A DNA stretch of 16,411 nt from an uncultured Planctomycetaceae bacterium. GTDB lineage: Bacteria; Planctomycetota; Planctomycetia; Pirellulales; Pirellulaceae. The stretch is taken from positions 1 through 16,411 of the forward strand of contig CAIYOB010000098.1 in assembly GCA_903927685.1 (NCBI GenBank), read 5' to 3'. Below, one piece after another: positions 7,474-14,252 of this stretch. Under the pieces are notes generated by a model that was not told the origin of the DNA, did not search any database, and saw nothing but the letters and a program-made list of their open reading frames with translations. A program made the translations under genes and the position numbers. The number at the start of each line of letters is the position of its first letter. Position 1 is the first letter of the stretch.

Positions 7474-8265
7474 CTAACCCAGGTTGACCTGGACCTGAAA
7501 TCCGCCCTCGACCGGTTCCTCCGATGCCACGTAGAGGTATCCGACGCCGCAGCCGGAAGGCATCGCGCCGGCGTACTTACGTTGGTAATAACGCAGCTTC
7601 TGCATGACGGGCACCGAGATGGTCGGATGCTCGAAGATCGCGGGCAACATCTTCCTCCAGGCGGACGAACACCGGTTGAACGAAACGCCCAACGCTTCCA
7701 CATCGTGGTTCTTGATCGCCGCAAAACAGTCTTGTCCGGACTGGCCCAGCTGCTCGACAACCTCCTTGGTGGCAAACCGTCCGCCATCGAACGGATTGTA
7801 ACCTTCGGGTCGCGGCCCGACGCAGTCGACAATCCAGAAATGCCGTTCAAACCACCGTGCCGTACGCTGGCTGACGAGCGAGGTCACCGTTTTGGGCAGG
7901 ACGCCGTTGTGATGGCGGAAGTCGTAGTGCAGCAGGTTGATCCCCGGATACACGGATCCCCAGGCGTCCTGGGAGCCGCCGATCGGGACCTTGGTGGCGT
8001 TCTCCCAGTAGTACAGATCGGTCGCCAGCTGGTACTTGTCGATGTCGCCAGGAATCCCCTGGGGGTACTTGTCCATGAGGATCTGCCGAGTGCTCGAGCA
8101 GATGCCGCAGCGGTCGTGAAAGGTGATGGTCGGTTGCACCTGGACCACGACCACGTATCCGTCGGCCAGGAAATTCACAAAGTTGTGGTCTCCCCACCCG
8201 CCGGCCAGCGCGACTCGATACGGATGGGCCTGGGCCGTTGTCGTGCGAGGCGGTCTTTTCTTCAT
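7474..8265 (-). CDS. Reduced GHMP-kinase-like protein, possible sugar 1-kinase
   Basis: A 263-residue cytoplasmic protein with the outline of GHMP kinases but shorter than the usual 320-350 residues. YRVALAGGWGD (16-26) matches the N-terminal sugar-binding turn of sugar 1-kinases such as heptose or fucose kinases. GICSSTR (54-60) lies where the ATP-binding GLGSSSA motif should be and is degenerate; only about 28 residues separate it from GGWGD, against many more in full enzymes. Glu88 (YYWENA) and Asp100 (IGGSQD) fit the magnesium ligand and catalytic base. SGCGVGYLYV (237-246) matches the C-terminal glycine-rich motif. A GGGGAG site precedes the ATG. It sits 12 bp after the symporter gene and 9 bp before the guanylyltransferase gene, which suggests making a sugar 1-phosphate for GDP activation. 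Activity is uncertain because of the altered ATP loop. Confidence 0.6.
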   Translation of the reverse strand: MKKRPPRTTTAQAHPYRVALAGGWGDHNFVNFLADGYVVVVQVQPTITFHDRCGICSSTRQILMDKYPQGIPGDIDKYQLATDLYYWENATKVPIGGSQDAWGSVYPGINLLHYDFRHHNGVLPKTVTSLVSQRTARWFERHFWIVDCVGPRPEGYNPFDGGRFATKEVVEQLGQSGQDCFAAIKNHDVEALGVSFNRCSSAWRKMLPAIFEHPTISVPVMQKLRYYQRKYAGAMPSGCGVGYLYVASEEPVEGGFQVQVNLG

Positions 8266-8277
8266 GCAGCATCTCCC

Positions 8278-10251
8278 CTAGCGGAATACCCAATACAGCA
8301 GCAGCGTGAGCGTGAGCAGCGCCGCCGTCAGCAGACGCGGGTCGTACCAGCCAATCAGGCGACCACGGAAGACGACCGCCCAGGGGTTCGGCCAGGTGAT
8401 GTTCTCGACCTGCTCGCGAGGCGGGGCCGGTGTGGCCAGCGACACCACCACGTACAGCACCGACCAGATCACAAACATGTACACGGCCTGCATCATGAAC
8501 GGGATTCCCAAGCCGACGCGGTCGTCGGAAATCCATTCCTGGCCTGCCACCTGCTTGGTGTCCACCAGGAACAGGCAGAAGCCGATCGAGAGGCCGAGCA
8601 ACAGCACGGTGACGGCGGCCTGCCGGGTGCCGCGCCGCCAGAAGACGCCCCACAGGAACACGGTGGTGATCGGCGGCGCGAGGAACAGGGCCGGGATCTT
8701 ATTGATGACCTCAAAGATCGTGCCGAACTGGCCCCCCTGCGTCGACCACGCCATAGCCAATAGCATCAGCACGACCGAGCTGATCCGCCCCACGCGGACC
8801 TGCGCGGCGTCGGACGTCTGCGGGCGAAAGTAGCCCACGATGTCCTTGGCCACCAGCGTGCCGACGCTGTTCAATGCCGCCGCAATCGTGCTCATCAGGG
8901 CGGCCATCAGGGCCGCGGCCATCAGTCCCTTCAGCCCCGGCGGCATCAGCTCGGCAATCATGATCGGCAGCGTTCTTGCCGTCTGATCGCCGATCTTGTC
9001 GCGGAAAATGACGTAGGCCACCGTTCCCGGCAGGACCATCACGAACACGGGGGTGATCTTCAGCAACCCGGCAAACAAGGCCCCGTTCTGGGCGTTCCAT
9101 TCGTTCTTCGCTCCCAGCACCCGCTGGACGATCGTTTGATCGCTGCACCAATACCAGACGCCCAGGATCGGGTAGCCCAGCAGGATCGCCAGCCAGTAGT
9201 AAGGCCCCTCGGCACGCAACATACTGAGCCGGGGCGTGCGGATCGGCCGCTCGGTTGCCAGGTACACGTTCATGTCCCCGGCCGCCAATACCTGCCGCTG
9301 AGCAGCGCGGAGCGAGTCGGCGGCGGGAGCCAAGCGATCCGCGGCGGAAGCAAGGTCGTCCCAGCGCCGCGGCTCGGCGAACAGCGCGGCCAACTCGTTC
9401 TCTCCTGCCCGCTTCAACTCGCCCACGATGAAGGGGAGTTTCTCCGACTCCTTGAGTTTCCGGGCGCAGGCCCACATCAGGTCCCCCACGGCCGCGGCCA
9501 ACTCGGCCTGGTCCCGGGCGGACGAGGCCGCGGCTGCATCGAGCATCGCGGCCGTCTGGCTCAGCGATTCGGCACTGTGCTGGACGTCGATTTTGCGGTT
9601 GAAGTCCGCCCAGGAATGGACGTCGTGTTCCGGCAGTTCGGCGACGGCCAGCGCCGTGAGCAAGACGGCCCCGCCGAGCAGAATCACGGACTGGATGGTC
9701 TCGGTCACCACCACCGCGCGCAGCCCGCCCACCACGGTGTAGATGGCGGTGACGGTCGAGATGATGATGATCGACACCTCGACGGGGATGCCGAAAAACT
9801 GCTGGAATACTTCCGAGCCCGCGTACAGGGAGATGCCGATGTGGATCAGCACGGCCGCCAGGATGGCCATGCAGGCCAGGATGGACCGGGCCAGCCGGCT
9901 GTAACGCCTTTCCAGGAACTCGGGCAACGTGGCGATCCGGCTGCGGAAGTAGAACGGGGCGAAGACCAGCGCCAGCAGGATCAAGGTGAACGTGGCCATC
10001 CACTCGAAGTTGCCCACCACGAGCCCGCGCTGGTAGCCGTCCTGCGCCAACCCCACCAGGTGAATGGTCGAAATGTTCGAGGCGAACAGGGCAGCTCCGA
10101 CCACTGGCCAGCCCAGGGCGCGGCCCGCCAGGAAGTAGACGTCGCCCGTCAGCTGCTGCCGCCGGACGGACCAGAGGCCGACGAACATGATGCCCAGCAG
10201 GTAGGCGCTGATGACGACCAGGTCGAGCAACCAAACGGAACCGTCGTCCAT
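8278..10251 (-). CDS. Sodium:solute symporter (SSS/SGLT type) with a large loop insertion
   Basis: A 657-residue inner-membrane symporter expected to import a sugar or similar solute with sodium. Family marks are GAALFASNIS (52-61, first sodium-site helix), the segment VGGLRAVVVTETIQ (174-187), WYWCSDQTIVQR (366-377) and the helix LMAALMSTIAAALNS, whose serines fit the second sodium-site region. About 13 to 14 hydrophobic segments are visible. Residues about 205-350, between the IQSVILLGG helix and the YYWLAILLGY helix, form an Ala-rich, charged, probably helical insertion much longer than the usual loop of SGLT-like proteins. The ATG at 10251 has AAGAGGAG about 7 bp upstream. It follows the metallopeptidase gene by 78 bp and precedes the kinase-like gene by 12 bp, so the cargo is probably the sugar handled by those enzymes. 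Confidence 0.9.
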   Translation of the reverse strand: MDDGSVWLLDLVVISAYLLGIMFVGLWSVRRQQLTGDVYFLAGRALGWPVVGAALFASNISTIHLVGLAQDGYQRGLVVGNFEWMATFTLILLALVFAPFYFRSRIATLPEFLERRYSRLARSILACMAILAAVLIHIGISLYAGSEVFQQFFGIPVEVSIIIISTVTAIYTVVGGLRAVVVTETIQSVILLGGAVLLTALAVAELPEHDVHSWADFNRKIDVQHSAESLSQTAAMLDAAAASSARDQAELAAAVGDLMWACARKLKESEKLPFIVGELKRAGENELAALFAEPRRWDDLASAADRLAPAADSLRAAQRQVLAAGDMNVYLATERPIRTPRLSMLRAEGPYYWLAILLGYPILGVWYWCSDQTIVQRVLGAKNEWNAQNGALFAGLLKITPVFVMVLPGTVAYVIFRDKIGDQTARTLPIMIAELMPPGLKGLMAAALMAALMSTIAAALNSVGTLVAKDIVGYFRPQTSDAAQVRVGRISSVVLMLLAMAWSTQGGQFGTIFEVINKIPALFLAPPITTVFLWGVFWRRGTRQAAVTVLLLGLSIGFCLFLVDTKQVAGQEWISDDRVGLGIPFMMQAVYMFVIWSVLYVVVSLATPAPPREQVENITWPNPWAVVFRGRLIGWYDPRLLTAALLTLTLLLYWVFR

Positions 10252-10329
10252 GCCGCACTCCTCTTTCAGTCTGGAACTGCCTCGCTCGCTGACCCTCCGC
10301 GTGCTCAGCGAACGACCCTCCGGTTCGCT

Positions 10330-11076
10330 TCAAGGTCCCCAAATCTCTTCCAGCAATGCGTGCAAGGCTGGATCGTGCTCCTTCAGCTCCGCCCGGACAA
10401 AGGGATAGAAGTCGTTGCGGTAGAAGTAGGCTTCCGTACCCTCGGCAAAGTACTCCTTGTGATCGGTCAGCGCGTAGTGGCGGACCTTCTGGCCGGTGTA
10501 CAGCAGGACGTTCTCATAGGAGCCGGACTGCTTGGCCTGTTGGTAGGCTTCGATCATCCGGGGATCATCGAAGCCCAGCACTTGATCGTGGTAAGCGTGG
10601 GCCAGTTCGTGCAGGATGACGGCCGGATGCTTCAGCAACTGGTCGCGAGACAGCAGTTCCGCGGCATGGGTGATGTGGACTTTCCGGGCCAGTCGCGGGT
10701 CGTGGTGGTGGGCTTCCAACCAGTCGCGGCTGGGATGGTACTGCATCGCGCCCAGACGCGGGTTGGCATGCTCGATCCAGATCTCGACGGCCTGCAACTT
10801 CTCCAGCTGCGGGCCGGTGACCAGGATCTTGATCCGCTGCAGGTGGTTGGCCAGCATCGCCAACGCCCGGGCTCCTTCCGCCTGATGTTCGCCGTCCAGC
10901 AGCGCGGGCTCGACGTACACCGTCCAGCCTTCGAGATCCTGCACGACCGGAGCGTAGCGGGCGGGGCCGACGCCGTCGAGTTTGTCGGACGACGCGTCCC
11001 GGCCGTTCTGACCCCAGGTCGGCGAAGCGGCGATCCAGACCAACAAGCCGGCCAGCAGCAACGTACCTCTCGACAT
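10330..11076 (-). CDS. Secreted HExxH zinc metallopeptidase, lead gene of the operon
   Basis: A 248-residue protein with a signal peptide (1-22, ending TWG). HELAH (156-160) is a zinc-binding HExxH site, followed about 48 residues later by EYFAEGTEAYF (208-218), in which Glu208 or Glu212 is the probable third ligand. This pairing resembles peptidases of the lethal-factor/Pro-Pro-endopeptidase type (M34-like), but the exact family is not certain. It should cleave proteins outside the cytoplasm or in the periplasm; no substrate can be read from the sequence. The ATG at 11076 has AAGAGGTG about 7 bp upstream and gives a clean signal peptide; the frame continues 11 codons further upstream without a better start. 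It is first in the seven-gene minus-strand operon and divergent from the regulator, so the intergenic operator probably controls it directly. Confidence 0.75.
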   Translation of the reverse strand: MSRGTLLLAGLLVWIAASPTWGQNGRDASSDKLDGVGPARYAPVVQDLEGWTVYVEPALLDGEHQAEGARALAMLANHLQRIKILVTGPQLEKLQAVEIWIEHANPRLGAMQYHPSRDWLEAHHHDPRLARKVHITHAAELLSRDQLLKHPAVILHELAHAYHDQVLGFDDPRMIEAYQQAKQSGSYENVLLYTGQKVRHYALTDHKEYFAEGTEAYFYRNDFYPFVRAELKEHDPALHALLEEIWGP

Positions 11077-11120
11077 TCGCGCACCTCTTCCCTCGGCATT
11101 CATGGACATTCTGGACGCCG

Positions 11121-11149
11121 ATGATAGCCCTGAGCCGATTGACGTGCAT
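11121..11149 (-). promoter_or_regulatory. Putative activator-dependent promoter of the seven-gene operon
   Basis: Read on the minus strand, TATCAT (11126-11121) matches five of six bases of the -10 consensus. Seventeen bases upstream is ATGCAC (11149-11144), a poor -35. The predicted start of transcription is near 11114, leaving a leader of about 38 nt with the ribosome binding site. A poor -35 directly beside the direct repeat at 11150-11185 is what an AraC-type activator would need. Confidence 0.4.
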
Positions 11150-11167
11150 CGCCATTCTTGGAAAAAT
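11139..11167 (+). promoter_or_regulatory. Putative promoter of the AraC/XylR-type regulator
   Basis: TTGACG (11139-11144) matches five of six bases of the -35 consensus. After 17 bases comes AAAAAT (11162-11167), four of six for the -10. Transcription would start near 11174, 34 bases before the ATG. One copy of the direct repeat lies between these two elements and the other covers the start point, which would suit autorepression. Confidence 0.4.
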
Positions 11168-11185
11168 AACCGCCATCATTGGCAA
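11150..11185. promoter_or_regulatory. Direct-repeat operator candidate for the AraC/XylR-type regulator
   Basis: Two 15-bp direct repeats lie at 11150-11164 (CGCCATTCTTGGAAA) and 11171-11185 (CGCCATCATTGGCAA). They match at 12 of 15 positions and their spacing is 21 bp, two helical turns. AraC-family proteins bind direct-repeat half-sites with this spacing, as known for the araI1-I2 sites. The repeat sits between the regulator and the divergent operon, touching both putative promoters. Confidence 0.55.
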
Positions 11186-11207
11186 CTCGCGGCCGAAAGC
11201 AGGACGC

Positions 11208-12365
11208 ATGCAGAACTCACCTCGAATCATCCTGTTGCCCGAAGCGACCCGCGGGTTCGATCGGGGACTGTTGTCGGGAATTGCACGCTACTCCGCGCTG
11301 AACGGCCCGTGGACCTTCTATCGCCGGCCCCACGGCTATTTGCGATCGCAACGCCGGCTGGACGTGAAGGAACTCAGGGCCTGGAAACCGGACGGGGCGG
11401 TCTGTCCCGTGGCCCAATTGGATGAACTGGCATGCCTGCGCGTGCCGCTGATCGCATACGACGTGAACGAGTACTCCGGGCGTGTGCCCTGCATTCTCTC
11501 CGAGGACTACGAGGCAGGCCGCCAGGCGGCTCGCCACCTGCTGGATCTCGGCCACCGCCAGTTCGCCTTCTGCGGATACAGCGGCATCCGCTGGTCGCGG
11601 GAACGCGGCCGCGCTTTCTGCGACGTGTTGGCCGAGGCGGGTTGTGTCGTCCAGGTCTACCGCCCGCGAAGCGGTCGGCCTGCCGCCTGGGCGAAAGAAG
11701 AACCCCAGGTGAGGGGCTGGCTGGAATCGCTGCCGAAGCCGATCGGGGTGCTCTGCGCCAACGATGACCGCGCCGCCTCGATCCTGGATACGTGCCACAC
11801 TCTGGGTTACGCCGTGCCGGAGGACGTCTCCGTCATCGGCGTCGACGACGACCAATACGTCTGCGAACTGCAAAATCCGCCGCTCTCCAGCGTCCGCATG
11901 GCGGCGGAACACGCGGGCTACGAGGCCGCCGCCTTGCTGGACCGGATGATCCGGGGCGACGAGCGGATGTCGGGCCAGCGCATTACCGCCCGGGCGGCGG
12001 GCGTCACGCTGCGTCGGTCGACTAGTGTCTTGATGGTCCGCAAGGCGGAGGTCCGCAAGGCCCTGCGTTTCATCCGCGAAAACGCGGGGCGTCCGCTCCG
12101 CGTCGCGGACGTCGTCAAGGCCACCGGACTATCGCAGCGGACCTTGAACGACCAGTTCCAGGCGGAGTTGGGCTGCTCGATCGTCAGGCAGTTGACGTCC
12201 GCGAGGATTGCCTGCATCTCACGGATGCTGACCGAGACCGAGTTGCGGATCCACGAAATCGCCACCGCGGTGGGCTATGAAGACGATCGGCATTTCTCCC
12301 GCTACTTCAAGCGTGCGACGGGCCTGACTCCGCAAGCCTACCGGCGGCGGCACGCGCCACCGTGA
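11208..12365 (+). CDS. XylR-type AraC-family transcription regulator with sugar-binding domain
   Basis: A 385-residue cytoplasmic regulator of the XylR type: an N-terminal LacI/periplasmic-binding-like sensor (about 5-270) joined to a C-terminal AraC DNA-binding domain (about 278-382). Sensor marks are EDYEAGRQAARHLLDLGH (99-116), GVLCANDDRAA (180-190) and PEDVSVIGVDDD (204-215). The two helix-turn-helix units are RVADVVKATGLSQRTLNDQF (298-317) and IHEIATAVGYEDDRHFSRYF (348-367), ending with TPQAYRRRH. There is no N-terminal LacI helix-turn-helix. The length is close to E. coli XylR. The ATG at 11208 follows AGGA by 5 bp; an in-frame ATG at 11121 would add 29 residues that do not fit the family. 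It is divergent from the symporter operon and probably senses a sugar that controls it; the ligand is not known. Confidence 0.9.
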   Translation: MQNSPRIILLPEATRGFDRGLLSGIARYSALNGPWTFYRRPHGYLRSQRRLDVKELRAWKPDGAVCPVAQLDELACLRVPLIAYDVNEYSGRVPCILSEDYEAGRQAARHLLDLGHRQFAFCGYSGIRWSRERGRAFCDVLAEAGCVVQVYRPRSGRPAAWAKEEPQVRGWLESLPKPIGVLCANDDRAASILDTCHTLGYAVPEDVSVIGVDDDQYVCELQNPPLSSVRMAAEHAGYEAAALLDRMIRGDERMSGQRITARAAGVTLRRSTSVLMVRKAEVRKALRFIRENAGRPLRVADVVKATGLSQRTLNDQFQAELGCSIVRQLTSARIACISRMLTETELRIHEIATAVGYEDDRHFSRYFKRATGLTPQAYRRRHAPP

Positions 12366-12379
12366 CCGGACGGTAGCTC

Positions 12380-12661
12380 TCAGTCGCCGTGCGCGGTAGC
12401 AACGGCGGCGAGAATAGCTTCCCGGTTTGTTCTGGAGTACCAAGCAGTGCCACACTCTCGGACGCCGGCGGCCGTCTGCCAGCGGAAGTCATTTCGGCAC
12501 TCGTTGCTAGGAGCTTGCCCAACCTCCGCCGACAAGCAACACGCCGCGTTGTCGGCAAGCCAATCCAGATCAGCCAAGTAGAACCCGCGGTCCTCGCCGG
12601 CGATGCTCAAGCCGAGCAACCGACCATCGCTGGCGTCGCGGGGCTTGACTTCCGTGCTCAT
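12380..12661 (-). pseudogene. Relic of a second sialate O-acetylesterase-type gene
   Basis: The frame at 12661-12560 encodes 34 residues beginning MSTEVKPRD that match residues 493-526 of the acetylesterase at 588-2531 without gaps: 22 of 34 are identical, including LLG, IAGEDR and FY. The DNA is also alike across about 75 bp. No catalytic region is present, and the matching part begins in the middle of the family's C-terminal domain. In-frame codons upstream hit a stop (TGA) after 14 codons. The remaining 59 codons to 12380, which include CCLSAEVGQ and AWYSRTN, show no clear match. It lies just downstream of a sulfatase and on the same strand, where a functional acetylesterase gene could once have been the third gene of that operon. 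Confidence 0.7.
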
Positions 12662-12718
12662 CGGTGTCGTCGTAGCCGGCGGCTTTGCGCCCTTGCAAGA
12701 ATGTCAGCGTTTCCAGGT

Positions 12719-14164
12719 TCATGGCCTGCTGCGGCCGTTGTCGCGGACTTCCGCGAGGGCCGTGGCCAGTTCCTTGGTGATTTCGGGTTTCCCGGCGGCG
12801 AGGTCCGTCGTCTCGCCGGGGTCATTGACGAGGTCGTACAGCTGGTGCCGTTTTCCGCCTTTGGGGTTTTGTTTCTCGATGAGCTTCCACGGCCCGCAGC
12901 GCACGGCAAGCGCGTCGTCGCGAGTGTCGCCTTGCAGCACGGTGAGCTTGCGGATCGGTTCCGTGAGCGGCCCGCCGCGCAACGCGGGCAGAATATTGAA
13001 GGAGTCCTCGCCCGCGTCGGGCGGCAAGGTCACATCCAGGATGCCGGCCACTGTCGCGAGCAGGTCGGTGAGGCAGACGGTCTCGTCCGAGGCTGTCGCC
13101 GGTGGGATCTGGCCCGGCCACCGCGCGATGAACGGCACGCGATGCCCGCCCTCGAACGGCGTGCCCTTGCCGTCGTGCCAGGGGCCGTTGGTGAGATGCC
13201 CGAGGGCGCGGGCGTCCCGTTTGGCGGTGCCCGCCTTCTCACGCACGCCGCCCGCTTCGCTGGCGAGGTTCAATTTCGCGTGCTGCGTGCCTTTGAAATC
13301 CGCGGGCGCGCCGCCGTTGTCGCTGCTGAAAATCACCAGCGTTCGGCCGGCGAGTTGGAGCCGGTCGAGCGTCGCCAGAATCCGGCCGACATGCTCGTCC
13401 AGTTCCTGGATGTAATCGCCGTATAGTCCCGCTTGGCTCGTGCCGCGAAAACGCGCGGCGGGCGTGATGTGGGTGTGGGGCACCACGGACGTGAAATACA
13501 GGAAGAACGGGCGTTCGCGGTTCTCCTCAATGAAATGCAGCGCCTTGCCCACCAGCGTTTCACTGACCTGATCGTCCACGCGCGGTTGGGCCAGACCTGC
13601 GGGAAAATCGCGACCCTTGACGACGCGGAACGCCTCCCCCGGCTGGCGCCCCACGAGGTCGTGGTTCTCGATGAAGGCGCGGTAGGGATCGTTGTGGTTC
13701 TGTGGCACACCGAAGTGGTAATCGAAGCCCACCTCCAGCGGCCCGGTGATGGGCAACTGGTTCCAGTCCGCGCTGTAGCCCAGATGCCATTTGCCGATGG
13801 CCGCCGAACGATACCCCTGCGTCTTGAGCAGCGAGGCGATGTTCATCCGGTCCTGCTCGAGGTGGTAGTCGTTGCCCTTTCGGTGCAGCCGCCACGGATA
13901 ACGGCCCGAAAGCAATCCGTAGCGCGACGGCGAGCAGACCGACGCGGGCGAATGCGCGTCGGTGAACCTCCTGCCGTCGCGCGCGAGCCGGTCAATGTTG
14001 GGCGTCCGGATCTTCGTCGCCCCGTAGCAACCGACGTCGCCGTAGCCGAGATCATCCGCGAGGATGACGACGATGTTCGGCTTGCCTGGTTCACTAGCAG
14101 CGGCGTGCAGCGCGGCGGACGGCGCCAGCAGCAGGGCGGACAAGAGCACAATGGTGGGTTTCAC
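12719..14164 (-). CDS. Secreted sulfatase (type I, formylglycine-dependent)
   Basis: A 481-residue member of the sulfatase family, which hydrolyses sulfate esters from sugars or aryl groups using a formylglycine made from Cys. The signal peptide is residues 1-23 (ending HAAA). VVILADDLGYGDVG (32-45) supplies calcium ligands Asp37 and Asp38; CSPSR (77-81) is the modification motif, with Cys77 as the future formylglycine; GKWHLG and SSDNGG are the other active-site blocks. The C-terminus has the usual RCGPWKLI and DPGETTDLA elements. The start is GTG at 14164, supported by GAGGAA about 7 bp upstream and by the signal peptide. The maturation enzyme (FGE or anSME) is not in the window. It lies 88 bp after the other sulfatase, same strand. 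The family points to a carbohydrate sulfate, but the sugar cannot be told from the sequence. Confidence 0.93.
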   Translation of the reverse strand: MKPTIVLLSALLLAPSAALHAAASEPGKPNIVVILADDLGYGDVGCYGATKIRTPNIDRLARDGRRFTDAHSPASVCSPSRYGLLSGRYPWRLHRKGNDYHLEQDRMNIASLLKTQGYRSAAIGKWHLGYSADWNQLPITGPLEVGFDYHFGVPQNHNDPYRAFIENHDLVGRQPGEAFRVVKGRDFPAGLAQPRVDDQVSETLVGKALHFIEENRERPFFLYFTSVVPHTHITPAARFRGTSQAGLYGDYIQELDEHVGRILATLDRLQLAGRTLVIFSSDNGGAPADFKGTQHAKLNLASEAGGVREKAGTAKRDARALGHLTNGPWHDGKGTPFEGGHRVPFIARWPGQIPPATASDETVCLTDLLATVAGILDVTLPPDAGEDSFNILPALRGGPLTEPIRKLTVLQGDTRDDALAVRCGPWKLIEKQNPKGGKRHQLYDLVNDPGETTDLAAGKPEITKELATALAEVRDNGRSRP

Positions 14165-14252
14165 GGTTGTTCCTCGTTCGGTTGTTTGGTTCGTCGCTGC
14201 CAGTCATAGACGGGCAGCGAATGCCACAACGCCAGAAGACGCCTGAGTGCTT

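Noticed and set aside
6625..8763. Plus-strand open frame of 712 codons opposite the guanylyltransferase, kinase-like and symporter genes
   Set aside because: It mirrors three recognisable minus-strand proteins, has Arg/Gly/Asp/His-rich composition typical of antisense frames in GC-rich DNA and shows no family motif.
9136..11124. Plus-strand open frame of 662 codons opposite the symporter and metallopeptidase genes
   Set aside because: Same antisense artefact; it also runs through the intergenic gap and signal-peptide regions of the real genes.
11121..11207. Longer start for the XylR-type regulator at ATG 11121
   Set aside because: It would add 29 residues before the expected sensor domain and would place the proposed promoter and operator inside the gene; ATG 11208 has AGGA close by.
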